From: DAIDKA01 sp036498905
GTDB lineage: Bacteria > Pseudomonadota > Gammaproteobacteria > Steroidobacterales > Steroidobacteraceae
Length of the DNA: 53,851 nt
Assembly: GCA_036498905.1 (NCBI GenBank)
Contig: DASYER010000061.1
Coordinates: 1-53,851, forward strand
Direction of reading: 5' to 3'
Notes under the pieces: generated by a model
Database searches by the model: none
What the model was told of the DNA's origin: nothing
The model's input: only the letters and a program-made list of their open reading frames with translations
Position numbers and translations under genes: made by a program
Shown: piece by piece, positions 35,560-44,343 of the stretch
Layout of the letters: every line of letters begins with the position of its first letter
Numbering within the stretch: position 1 is the first letter of the stretch

Positions 35560-37016
35560 CCTGCGGACTCCTGAAAGGCGTTGCGAAGGTCGCGATACAG
35601 TCGCATGAAGTGGCCGCGACGCTGCGCCAGTAATGCGGCAAGTTGCGGATCGGGCTGCACGACCCGCACGATGGGCGGCAACCGGCACACGGCCGCCGCG
35701 GATTCCCCGGTCACCGCCAGGCGACCCAAGCGCGCGGCACCGAGCGCCGCGCCGATCTCACTGCCGGCGCGGTAGGTCAGCGGACGGTTCAGCGCCGCGG
35801 CCAGCAGCGCTCCCCAGTAGGCCAGGCGCGCACCGCCGCCCGTCATGCTGATTTCATCGACGCGGCTGCCGGCTTCGAGCAGCACGTCCAGACCATCGGC
35901 AAATGCCAGGGCGACACCCTCCAGCACCGCCGCGACCAGATCGGCCGGCGTCGTTCCATGACCCAGACCGAAGAACACACCACGCGCATGCGGATCATTG
36001 TGCGGCGTGCGTTCCCCGGACAGGTAGGGCAGGAAGTACGGCGACTCGGCACGCAGACCGTGTGCCTGCGCCGACTCAACCAGCCGCGGCAGATCCGTCG
36101 CACCCAACAGCTGCGCAACCCAATCAAGCGCGCTCGCGGCGGACAGCAGCACCGCCATCTGGTGCCAGCATCCGGGAAGGGCATGGCAAAAAGCGTGGGC
36201 GGCGCGCTGCGGATTCGGTCGAAACCGATCGGTCACCACGAACAGCACGCCGGAGGTCCCCAGCGATAGAAACGACTGACCGGGTGCGATGATGCCCATG
36301 CCCACGGCGCTGGCCGCATTATCGCCGCCACCGCCTGCCACCGGCACGCGATTCATGCCCAGTAGCTGCGCCGTTTGTGCTGTGAGCTGTCCGGATTGGG
36401 CGTCTCCTTCGACCAGCCGCGGCATGTTGGCGCGCGACAAGCCGGTGGCCGCCAGCATGGCATCGGACCAATCCCGGCGCGCCACATCCAGCCAACCCGT
36501 ACCCGAGGCATCGGACATTTCACTCACTCGCTCGCCGGTGAGTTTCAGGCGCAGAAAATCCTTGGGCAGCAGCACCGTCGCAGTACGCGCGAAGAGCTCA
36601 GGCTCATGCTGTGCGACCCATAAGAGCTTCGGCGCGGTGAAACCGGGCATCATGATATTGCCGGTAATGGTGCGCGCTCTTGGCTCTCGTCGTTCCAGCT
36701 CCACGCACTGCGCGCCGGAGCGACCATCGTTCCACAGGATGGCCGGCCGCAGCGGCACATCGGCATTGTCGAGCAGGGTTGCGCCATGCATCTGGCCGGA
36801 CAGGCCGATGGCGCGCACCGATGCACGCACCGAGGCCGGCAACTGCAGCATGGCGTGCACTGCGGCACTCCACCAATCACCCGCATCCTGCTCCGAGAAC
36901 AGTGGCTGCGGGCGCGACACGCTAAGCGGTGCGCTGGCCTGGGCCACGACCACTTCGCCGTCATCCACGATTACCGCTTTGACGCTGGAAGTACCGAGGT
37001 CGATTCCCAAATACAT
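35556..37016 (-). CDS. xylB: Xylulokinase
   Basis: FGGY-family kinase that makes xylulose 5-phosphate, feeding the pentose phosphate pathway. The ATG at 37016 gives 486 aa starting MYLGIDLGTSSVKAV, the ATP-binding phosphate-1 motif. Substrate residues lie in SGQMHG (75-77 for QMH) and LWNDGR (95-99). The catalytic Asp232 is in GGGGDNAASAVG. A second ATP motif is at GTSGVLFV. It starts 1 nt after the galM stop and overlaps xylA by 4 nt, so all three are translated as a coupled set. Confidence 0.95.
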   Translation of the reverse strand: MYLGIDLGTSSVKAVIVDDGEVVVAQASAPLSVSRPQPLFSEQDAGDWWSAAVHAMLQLPASVRASVRAIGLSGQMHGATLLDNADVPLRPAILWNDGRSGAQCVELERREPRARTITGNIMMPGFTAPKLLWVAQHEPELFARTATVLLPKDFLRLKLTGERVSEMSDASGTGWLDVARRDWSDAMLAATGLSRANMPRLVEGDAQSGQLTAQTAQLLGMNRVPVAGGGGDNAASAVGMGIIAPGQSFLSLGTSGVLFVVTDRFRPNPQRAAHAFCHALPGCWHQMAVLLSAASALDWVAQLLGATDLPRLVESAQAHGLRAESPYFLPYLSGERTPHNDPHARGVFFGLGHGTTPADLVAAVLEGVALAFADGLDVLLEAGSRVDEISMTGGGARLAYWGALLAAALNRPLTYRAGSEIGAALGAARLGRLAVTGESAAAVCRLPPIVRVVQPDPQLAALLAQRRGHFMRLYRDLRNAFQESAG

Positions 37017-37017
37017 A

Positions 37018-37860
37018 TCAGAGCTGTTCCACTGAAAATCTGACGCCCATTTCCAGACGTTCACCGGAAGGGAGCTTGGCGACTTCGCCGCAGGCCCGAT
37101 TCAATGCACCCGCGGCGGCGGTCTGCGGCTCGAGACAGAAAAAATCGACACCGGCGGGGGTGTACACGTGCAGCGCCCGCGCGCCGGACGCACTCATCTT
37201 AACGAGCCGATCCGGCCAGCGCACCGTTGCCTTACCGTCCCAGTGATCGAAGCAATGATCCAGACGCACCTGCGTGGCCCGGCGCGGCGTATCAAACGAC
37301 CACTCCAGCGGGGTTCTGATTTCATCCACCGGCAGCGCCTGCGCGTCCGTCTGCCACACCGTGCCCGTCCGGGCTTCAATCGTGGCCGTGGCCGCTTGCG
37401 GAAAGTAGGGATGAAGGCCGAGCATCGCCGGCATCGCACTGTCCGAGTGGTTCTCGACCGACAGCGTGACTTCAAGGCCATCGGCAAGCACCGTCAGCTC
37501 CTGGACGGCCCGATAAGGCCACGGCCACTCATCGCCACCCCCGGAAAAAACCAGCACCGCCCGCGCCGCGGATTGATCCTCGACGCGCCACTGCGATCGC
37601 CAGCCCTGCCCGTGCAACGGATGCGGATCACGGTCCCAGTTGCGTCGCAACTGCACATCGCGGCTGTCAAAGTTGAAGCGACCCCCGGCAATGCGGTTGG
37701 CGTACGGCACCAGGGGAAAGCACGACGTCGCAAAGGGGTCCGTGACATCGGGAGCTACGGCCGGGCGCAGCACGGCGCGGCCACGCCAGCTGAACTCGCG
37801 AATCGCGCCGCCATGTCGTGCATCCACAGTGACGAGGGTGTCCCCGTTCCGAAGCACCAT
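37018..37860 (-). CDS. Aldose 1-epimerase (mutarotase)
   Basis: Interconverts alpha and beta anomers of aldoses; here probably xylose before isomerisation. The ATG at 37860 has a strong GGGGGAGGGG tract upstream and gives 280 aa beginning MVLRNGDTLVTVDARHGGAI. Family features are PLVPYANRIAGGRF (substrate Asn-Arg), the catalytic His in HPLHGQGW near residue 85, LGLHPYFP near residue 155, and a late FFCLEPQTAAAGALN with the catalytic Glu. It is the first gene of the galM-xylB-xylA-GH3-kdgK operon. Confidence 0.92.
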   Translation of the reverse strand: MVLRNGDTLVTVDARHGGAIREFSWRGRAVLRPAVAPDVTDPFATSCFPLVPYANRIAGGRFNFDSRDVQLRRNWDRDPHPLHGQGWRSQWRVEDQSAARAVLVFSGGGDEWPWPYRAVQELTVLADGLEVTLSVENHSDSAMPAMLGLHPYFPQAATATIEARTGTVWQTDAQALPVDEIRTPLEWSFDTPRRATQVRLDHCFDHWDGKATVRWPDRLVKMSASGARALHVYTPAGVDFFCLEPQTAAAGALNRACGEVAKLPSGERLEMGVRFSVEQL

Positions 37861-37887
37861 GAGACCCCTCCCCCTACCGGTTTGCCA

Positions 37888-37917
37888 AGTGTACTTGGTA
37901 GCGCTACCATGCCGCAA
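37888..37917 (-). promoter_or_regulatory. Xylose operon promoter with xyl-box palindrome
   Basis: On the minus strand, TTGCGG (37917-37912) and TACACT (37893-37888) are 18 bp apart and point at galM. The perfect palindrome TGGTAGCGCTACCA (37896-37909) fills the spacer. It differs by one base from the Xanthomonas xyl-box (TGGTAGCGCTAACA) bound by LacI-family XylR. A repressor there would block RNA polymerase. A second inverted repeat, CCAAGT-GT-ACTTGG (37885-37898), overlaps it. The regulator gene is not in this window. The site is about 110 bp from the divergent symporter and could control both. Confidence 0.75.
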
Positions 37918-38017
37918 GCGCCCACCGATACTTCTTGAGCGGGCGATCCGCATGATACTGGGATTGACGGTGGCGTAAACTCACACCGGACCTAATAAGA
38001 ACGAGAGGGGGAAGTGT

Positions 38018-39451
38018 ATGCACGCGAGTTCCAACGACGCGACGCCGGGTTATGCGGATACGGCGCCCGCCAACATGCTGTTTGTGTTTGCGATCGTGGC
38101 GGTCGCGACCATCGGCGGCTTCATGTTCGGCTACGACAGTGGTGTCATCAATGGCACCCAGGATGGCTTGCAGCAGGCTTTCTCGCTCACCAAATTTGAA
38201 ACCGGATTCAACGTTGCCGCCATCCTGGTCGGCTGCGCCTTCGGCGCGTTCATCGCCGGACGGCTCGCCGATCTGATCGGGCGGCGCACCGTCATGATCA
38301 TCGCCGCGATCTTCTTCGTGGTGAGCGCACTGGCGGCCGGCGATGCGCCCTCTTCCCTGGTATTCATCATCGCGCGCTTCCTCGGCGGCCTGGGCGTGGG
38401 CGCTGCCAGCGTGCTGTGCCCGGCCTACATCAGCGAGGTCACCCCCGCGCGTTCACGCGGCAAGCTGGCGAGCCTGCAGCAGGTCATGATCATCACCGGC
38501 CTCACCGGCGCCTTTCTGGCCAACTACGTCCTCGCGAAAGTATCCGGTGGCTCCACCGGAATCTTGTGGCTTGGCTATCCGGCCTGGCGCTGGATGTTCT
38601 GGATGCAGGTCATCCCGGCCGCGATCTTCCTGATCATGCTGCTGATCATCCCGGAGAGCCCGCGCTTTCTGGTGTCGCGCGGCCGCATGGCGCAGGCCGA
38701 AAAAGTGCTGGCGCGCATTTTCGGTGCCGAGGAAGCCAAGCGCAAAGTCAGTGAAATTGCCCAGTCACTGGCAGCCGATCATCACCGTCCGAAGCTCTCG
38801 GACCTGCTGGACGGTGCCGGCAAGGTGCGGCGCATTGTCTGGGTAGGTATCGGGCTTGCGGTGTTCCAGCAGCTCGTCGGCATCAACGTCGTCTTCTACT
38901 ACGGCACGGTGCTGTGGGAGTCGGTGGGATTCAGTGAGTCCGACTCGCTGCTCATCAACGTGGTGTCCGGCGTACTGTCCATCGGCGCCTGCATTTTCAC
39001 CATCTTCACCGTCGACCGGATCGGGCGTAAGCCGCTGCTCATCGTAGGTTCGGTGGGCATGGCAATCACACTGGGCGCCGTCGCCGCCTCCTTTGCCACC
39101 GGCTCGCTGGTGAACGGCACCCTGCAGCTGTCGCATCCGGCCGGTCTGGTGGCGCTGATCAGCGCCAATCTGTATGTGATTTTCTTCAATCTGAGCTGGG
39201 GACCGGTGATGTGGATCCTGTTGGGGGAAATGTTCCCCAACCAGATCCGCGGCTCGGGACTCGCCGTGGCCGGTTTTGCGCAATGGATGGCCAACTACGG
39301 CATCAGCGTGAGCTTTCCGGTGATGGCCGCCTCACTGGGCCTGGTAATCACCTATGGGTTCTACGCCCTGGCCGCGCTCGTGTCGTTCTTCTTCGTGCGC
39401 GCCATGGTTCAAGAGACCAAGGGCGTGGAACTGGAGCATATGCGCGGCTAG
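38018..39451 (+). CDS. MFS sugar:H+ symporter (sugar porter family, xylose-type)
   Basis: A 477-aa, 12-helix inner-membrane transporter of the sugar porter family, like XylE and GalP. Hallmarks are GGFMFGYDSGVINGT in helix 1, the GRLADLIGRRTVMI loop, the PESPRFLVSRGRMAQAE after helix 6, QQLVGINVVFYYGT in helix 7, DRIGRKPLLI, and a final QETKGVELE. Substrate is inferred as D-xylose from its place opposite the xylose operon; uronic acid uptake cannot be excluded. The ATG has AGGGGG upstream. It is a single-gene unit whose stop overlaps the convergent uxuB stop. Confidence 0.93.
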   Translation: MHASSNDATPGYADTAPANMLFVFAIVAVATIGGFMFGYDSGVINGTQDGLQQAFSLTKFETGFNVAAILVGCAFGAFIAGRLADLIGRRTVMIIAAIFFVVSALAAGDAPSSLVFIIARFLGGLGVGAASVLCPAYISEVTPARSRGKLASLQQVMIITGLTGAFLANYVLAKVSGGSTGILWLGYPAWRWMFWMQVIPAAIFLIMLLIIPESPRFLVSRGRMAQAEKVLARIFGAEEAKRKVSEIAQSLAADHHRPKLSDLLDGAGKVRRIVWVGIGLAVFQQLVGINVVFYYGTVLWESVGFSESDSLLINVVSGVLSIGACIFTIFTVDRIGRKPLLIVGSVGMAITLGAVAASFATGSLVNGTLQLSHPAGLVALISANLYVIFFNLSWGPVMWILLGEMFPNQIRGSGLAVAGFAQWMANYGISVSFPVMAASLGLVITYGFYALAALVSFFFVRAMVQETKGVELEHMRG

Positions 39452-40872
39452 GAAGGCAGATAGGTCTTCACGGCCGCCGTGAGCATCGTCAGCTCGGCGG
39501 CCGAGGCAGTCCACTGCGGAAAGCGTCCGCCGGGGCCGAACAGCGCCCCGGCAATTCCGGATATGCCGTGCTCCTGCCACAGCCGCGCCAATTCCTGCGC
39601 GGCTGGATCCTCGACCCTGAAGCGATCGCCGCGCACATAGGCGATCCAGGCCGCCAGTCCCTGCGACAATGCGTTACAACTTCGCCCCTGCGACTGGGCG
39701 ATGCGCAAAGTGTCGAGCCAGCGTTGCGGAATCTTCTGTGACCCGTCCATGGCGATCTGCTGCAGCCGGTGCGGTCGCGCCCGATTTGCGAATCGCGCCA
39801 GCAGCAGATCGGCGTAGGCATTGAGGTCCTGTTCGGGTGCCGGCGTGAAACTGCACGCCGCCTCCTCGCGCATCAGGACATTGATCAAAGCGGCCAGCGG
39901 CGGATCGGTGATCGCCTGCGCCACCAGCTCGTGGCCGCGCGCCAGTCCGATATAGGCCAGCGCCGAATGCGCGCCGTTGAGCATGCGCAGCTTGGCGGTC
40001 TCGTAGGGGCCGACGCGACTCACCCATTGCGCCCCGTCCACTTCCCACGGTGGCCGCGGCCCGGCGAAGCGATCTTCGATGACCCATTGTCGGAACGGTT
40101 CGGTCATGACGGCCGCGGCATCATGCACTGCGATCTGACCGTCCAACCAGCTCAGATCCGCTGCGGTCGTGGCCGGCACAATGCGATCGACCATCGTGGC
40201 CGGACAGGCGCATTCGCGGCGCACCCAGACGGCCGTATCAGGGTCGAGGCGCTCGAGGAACTGCAGCAGCAGCCGCTCCAGTTGTGCCCCGTTGTCGGCC
40301 AGATTGTCGCAACTCATCAGCGTCACACCCGGCAGGCCGCGTTTGCGCCGCAGCGCGCAGGCGCGCGCCAGCAGACCGTAAAGGCTCTGCGTCTCCCCTT
40401 TCAGATCCGCCGCGACCGGTGCGGCGGCCCAATCCAGCGACAGATCGGGCTGCCGGTGATAGCCCTTTTCGGTGATCGTGAGGCTCACGATGCGCGTGTC
40501 GGCGGCGGCGAGCGCTTCAATCACCGTGAGCGGATTTTCCGGCGCCACGAGCATGTGCCGGATGGCGCCGATGAGGCGGATCTCATGGCCGGCGTTCCCC
40601 GATTGGGTCACGGTGTACAGCCCACCTTGGGGTTCGAGCTGATCACGCACCTGTGTGGCGCGCAGCGACACCCCGGTGATGCCCCAGTCGCGGGCCCCTG
40701 CGGCCATGGCGGCGTCGGTGTAGACGGCCTGGTGCGCACGGTGAAAGGCACCGACTCCCAGGTGCACGATACCGGTGCGCTGGGACAGCCCATAGGCCGG
40801 GCGCAGCACCGACCGCGGCATCCGCTCGATCGTCTCGATGCTCAGTCTGGGTGGCGCGCTGGCACTATTCAA
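39448..40872 (-). CDS. uxuB: Fructuronate reductase (mannitol dehydrogenase family)
   Basis: NADH-dependent reductase turning D-fructuronate into D-mannonate. The TTG at 40872 overlaps the aguA stop (TTGA) and has GGAA 8 nt upstream; it gives 474 aa. The family pattern is clear: IVHLGVGAFHRAHQAVYTD with the NAD site, VSLTITEKGYH near residue 135, VTLMSCDNLADNG near residue 185, and the catalytic Lys region TAKLRMLNGAHS near residue 290. Mannonate reductase (UxuB) and tagaturonate reductase (UxaB) are related; UxuB is chosen because UxaC, ManD and AguA lie alongside. Confidence 0.9.
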   Translation of the reverse strand: MNSASAPPRLSIETIERMPRSVLRPAYGLSQRTGIVHLGVGAFHRAHQAVYTDAAMAAGARDWGITGVSLRATQVRDQLEPQGGLYTVTQSGNAGHEIRLIGAIRHMLVAPENPLTVIEALAAADTRIVSLTITEKGYHRQPDLSLDWAAAPVAADLKGETQSLYGLLARACALRRKRGLPGVTLMSCDNLADNGAQLERLLLQFLERLDPDTAVWVRRECACPATMVDRIVPATTAADLSWLDGQIAVHDAAAVMTEPFRQWVIEDRFAGPRPPWEVDGAQWVSRVGPYETAKLRMLNGAHSALAYIGLARGHELVAQAITDPPLAALINVLMREEAACSFTPAPEQDLNAYADLLLARFANRARPHRLQQIAMDGSQKIPQRWLDTLRIAQSQGRSCNALSQGLAAWIAYVRGDRFRVEDPAAQELARLWQEHGISGIAGALFGPGGRFPQWTASAAELTMLTAAVKTYLPS

Positions 40873-43079
40873 TGTGCGATTCCATGGTCAGGATCCGGCT
40901 GCGAACGCCCCGGAGCGTAGCGAAACACCTGCGCCTCGTACCAGGCAAGCGGGTGCTCCGGAGGCGCGACGCCTGCTGCCAGCGGCAATCCTGATTGTTG
41001 CTGAAAGTAGGCGATACAGGCATCACGCCACCACTGCGCTTCGTCCTGCTGTTCGCCCAGGAAAGCGGCGGTTTCATAGAAGCGTTCCGGATCGACCTTG
41101 TCCTTGAGCGAATTCCAGGTACGCACCATCTCGTGCACCGTACTGACGCCGCGGTCATAGCGGAACGTCAGCTCATCCCACACGGTTCGGCCGGTAACCA
41201 GCCGGTCGGTCCAGGGCAGATGGTGAAACCACAGCAGGTACTTCAGGTCATCGGCCTTGGTATCCGCCAGCCGTCGCGCGACCTCGGGCGCGTAATCAGC
41301 CAAGGCGTCACTGCCGCTGGCGGTGCGATCAAAGCCGATGCCGTCGCGGCCGGCGTGGTGGTAGTACACCGGATTCCATTCGGGTCGTTTCAGATTGCTG
41401 ATCCACGGGCCCGGGCCATAGTGATGGCCCGTCGCCATCATGTGTGCCAGACCGAGCGGGGTCATGTAATCGACCACCGCCTCGCGCGAGCGCAGCATCA
41501 TGTTCACGACCGGCGTGACGAACGCGGAATCACTCGAGAACGTCATGCGCACCCAATCGGTCGCGATCTGTTTCGGGTCCCCTTCAGGATTCCAGGCCAG
41601 GCGTCCGAACGCGTACCAGTCGGCCTGATCGAATATGGAGCCGGACCAGTCCCGGTCGGTGCCGACATTCGATACCCCGGCCATGCCGGTGAGGGTGTGC
41701 CCATCCAGTGAACCGTCGATTACGTGTGCAACCGTTGACCCTGCCCCGTGCGCAAACGTATCCCAGCGCAGCACTTCCGAAAACAGCGCGCCCAGATAGA
41801 CCAGGTGCGTGGAGAAGCCAAGGTATTCCTTGGTCAGCTGCACTTCGAGCATTTCGTTGGTCTTGGGCATGGCGCCGAACAGCGGGTGCGCCGGCTCACG
41901 CGGCTGAAAATCCAAAGGACCGTTCTTGATCTGCACCAGGACATTGGCCGCGAACTGGCCGTCGAGCGGCTTGAACTCGCGGTAAGCCTGGCGCACCCGG
42001 TCCTGCTTGTCCTCGGTGGCGTAGATGAACGCACGCCACATGAGTACGCCGCCGTGCGGCGCGAGCGCCCCGGCGATCATGTTTGCGCCCTGCGCCTGGG
42101 TCAGATGATAGTCACGCGGACCAGGCTGCCCCTCGCTGTCGGCCTTGACCAGAAAACCGCCGAAATCCGGAATCGCCCGATAGATTTCATCGGCTTTGGC
42201 ATGCCACCAGGCAATCACCGCCGGATCGCGTGGATCACCGGACTTGGTTTCGCCAAGGTCCAGCGAGCTGTTGAACAGGACGGACAGATAAACGCGAATC
42301 CCGTAGGGCCGCATCACCGCCGCGAGGGCTGCGACCTTGGCGATCCAGCGCGCAGTCAGGTACACCGAACTGGCGCCGACGTTGTTGAGCACGACTCCGT
42401 TGATGCCGACCGATGCATCCGCGCGCGCGTAATCCTTGTAGCGCGGATCGATATAGCCCGGCAGTCGCCAGAAATCCCAGATCGACTGGCCCGCGTAGCC
42501 GCGCTCGATGGTGCGATCCGGGTTGTCCCAGTGATCGAGCACGCGCAGCTTCAGATGGGGTGCGTCATGCACGTCGAGCAGGGAAATGGGCTCGTGCCGC
42601 TGCATGAGTGCCAGAAGACGAAAGGCTCCGTACAGCAGTCCGACATCGCTGTTGGCGGCAATGAGCGTCACGGCATGGCCCTGCCAGCGAGTCGACTGCA
42701 GGACGAAACCCTGCGACCCGGCCGCGGCCAGCCGCAATGCACCGGCGCGCGTGGCGACTTCCCGCGACTGTGCCGGTGTGCCCAGTACGATGCTGCCCTC
42801 AGCCACGGCGCCCGCAGGCTTGGGCGCGCTTCCGAGCATTCCGGTCAGACCGGAGTTGAGCTCCGCCACCGCGGCCTGCACGCTGGCAGAACCGCCGAGG
42901 CTCACGATGCCGGTGGCCCTTGCTGCATAGGCGTCGCGCGCCGGCCCTGTAATTGGCGTGTACCTCAGCCACAGCTGGTAGCCATCCTCGGCGATCGCTC
43001 CGGCGGCGTGCGCCGCGCCGAGCACTGCCATGATTGCCGGGAGCACCCATCGGACTGTCAGAACGGGGCGAAAAATCAT
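40869..43079 (-). CDS. aguA: Alpha-glucuronidase, GH67, exported
   Basis: Removes (4-O-methyl-)D-glucuronic acid from the non-reducing end of xylooligosaccharides. The ATG at 43079 gives 736 aa with a signal peptide (VLPAIMAVLGAAHAAGA). GH67 features are LRVLDHWDNPDRTIERGYAG, FGGFLVKADSEGQPGPRDY (likely acid Glu), HGGVLMWRAFIY, and KNGPLDFQPREPAHPLFGAM with EVQLTKEYLGF, where the two carboxylate bases lie. The C-terminal helical domain is complete. It is the first of two genes with uxuB, and manD diverges from it 47 bp away. Confidence 0.94.
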   Translation of the reverse strand: MIFRPVLTVRWVLPAIMAVLGAAHAAGAIAEDGYQLWLRYTPITGPARDAYAARATGIVSLGGSASVQAAVAELNSGLTGMLGSAPKPAGAVAEGSIVLGTPAQSREVATRAGALRLAAAGSQGFVLQSTRWQGHAVTLIAANSDVGLLYGAFRLLALMQRHEPISLLDVHDAPHLKLRVLDHWDNPDRTIERGYAGQSIWDFWRLPGYIDPRYKDYARADASVGINGVVLNNVGASSVYLTARWIAKVAALAAVMRPYGIRVYLSVLFNSSLDLGETKSGDPRDPAVIAWWHAKADEIYRAIPDFGGFLVKADSEGQPGPRDYHLTQAQGANMIAGALAPHGGVLMWRAFIYATEDKQDRVRQAYREFKPLDGQFAANVLVQIKNGPLDFQPREPAHPLFGAMPKTNEMLEVQLTKEYLGFSTHLVYLGALFSEVLRWDTFAHGAGSTVAHVIDGSLDGHTLTGMAGVSNVGTDRDWSGSIFDQADWYAFGRLAWNPEGDPKQIATDWVRMTFSSDSAFVTPVVNMMLRSREAVVDYMTPLGLAHMMATGHHYGPGPWISNLKRPEWNPVYYHHAGRDGIGFDRTASGSDALADYAPEVARRLADTKADDLKYLLWFHHLPWTDRLVTGRTVWDELTFRYDRGVSTVHEMVRTWNSLKDKVDPERFYETAAFLGEQQDEAQWWRDACIAYFQQQSGLPLAAGVAPPEHPLAWYEAQVFRYAPGRSQPDPDHGIAH

Positions 43080-43126
43080 GCACAATACTCCGCGCGCTCC
43101 AGGCGCAAACACAAGGGGAATCGGGC

Positions 43127-44338
43127 ATGCCGATAATCAAGGAAGCGCGCGTCATTGTCAGTTGCCCGGGCCGAAATTTCGTCACGCTGAAGATCATCAC
43201 CGACGATGGCGTCACCGGAGTCGGCGATGCCACGCTCAACGGACGCGAGCTGGCCGTGCGCAGCTACCTCGAAGACCATGTCCTGCCCTGCCTGATCGGC
43301 CGCGACGCGCATCGCATCGAGGACACCTGGCAATACCTGTACCGCGGCGCCTACTGGCGGCGCGGACCGGTGACGATGTCGGCGATCGCCGCGGTCGATA
43401 TGGCGCTGTGGGATATCAAGGGCAAGATCGCCGGCCTGCCCCTGTACCAGCTGCTCGGCGGCGCGAGTCGCGAGGGGGTTCTGGTCTACGCTCACGCCAA
43501 CGGTGAAACGATCGAGGCTGCGGTCCAGCAGGCGCTCAAATACCGCGCCGCGGGATATCGCGCGATCCGCCTGCAGGCCGGCGTGCCGGGGCTGGCCAAA
43601 ACCTACGGCGTCACCAAGGACAAGGGCCCGTACGAACCGGCCAACGCAGCGTTGCCCCAGGAGTCCGCGTGGTCGACGGTCAAGTACCTGCCCTCGGTGG
43701 CACCACTGTTCGCGGCCGCCCGCGAGGCGTTGGGACCGGATGTCCACCTGCTGCATGATGTGCACCATCGGCTCACGCCCATCGAGGCCGCACGGCTGTG
43801 CAAGGATCTGGAACCTTACCGGCCCTTCTGGGTCGAGGATGCCGTTGCGGCCGACAACCAGGCGAACTTCCGTCTTATCCGCCAACACAGTACGACTCCC
43901 CTGGCAGTCGGCGAGGTCTTCAATTCGATCTGGGACTGCAAGCAGCTCATTGAAGAGCAGCTGATTGATTACATCCGCGCCACCATCGTGCATGCCGGCG
44001 GCATCACGCATTTGCGTCGCATCGCTAGCTTCGCCGATCTGCACAATGTGCGCACGGGGTTTCACGGGGCGACCGATCTGTCGCCGGTGTGTATGGCGGC
44101 GGCGCTGCACTTTGATCTTGCCGTGCCGAACTTCGGCCTGCAGGAGCATATGGGGCATACACCCGAGACCCTGCGCGCCTTTCCACATCAGTACCGTTTC
44201 GAGGACGGCTACATGCATCCGGGCGATGCTCCGGGTCTGGGGGTGGACATCGATGAGACGCTGGCGGCCACCCAGCCCTACAAGCCGGCGTACCTGCCGG
44301 TGAACAGGCTCGAAGACGGCACGATGTACAACTGGTGA
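43127..44338 (+). CDS. manD: D-mannonate dehydratase ManD (enolase superfamily)
   Basis: Dehydrates D-mannonate to 2-keto-3-deoxygluconate, doing the job of UxuA with an unrelated fold. The ATG at 43127 follows AAGGGGA and gives 403 aa. Metal ligands match the family at Asp211, Glu237 and Glu263. The acid/base pairs Tyr160/Arg148 and His213/His313 are also seen. The HGATD sequence at 313-317 has Ala where low-activity members have Pro, a mark of efficient mannonate dehydratases as I recall the family work. The uxaC gene follows within 6 bp. Confidence 0.93.
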   Translation: MPIIKEARVIVSCPGRNFVTLKIITDDGVTGVGDATLNGRELAVRSYLEDHVLPCLIGRDAHRIEDTWQYLYRGAYWRRGPVTMSAIAAVDMALWDIKGKIAGLPLYQLLGGASREGVLVYAHANGETIEAAVQQALKYRAAGYRAIRLQAGVPGLAKTYGVTKDKGPYEPANAALPQESAWSTVKYLPSVAPLFAAAREALGPDVHLLHDVHHRLTPIEAARLCKDLEPYRPFWVEDAVAADNQANFRLIRQHSTTPLAVGEVFNSIWDCKQLIEEQLIDYIRATIVHAGGITHLRRIASFADLHNVRTGFHGATDLSPVCMAAALHFDLAVPNFGLQEHMGHTPETLRAFPHQYRFEDGYMHPGDAPGLGVDIDETLAATQPYKPAYLPVNRLEDGTMYNW

Positions 44339-44343
44339 CCACC

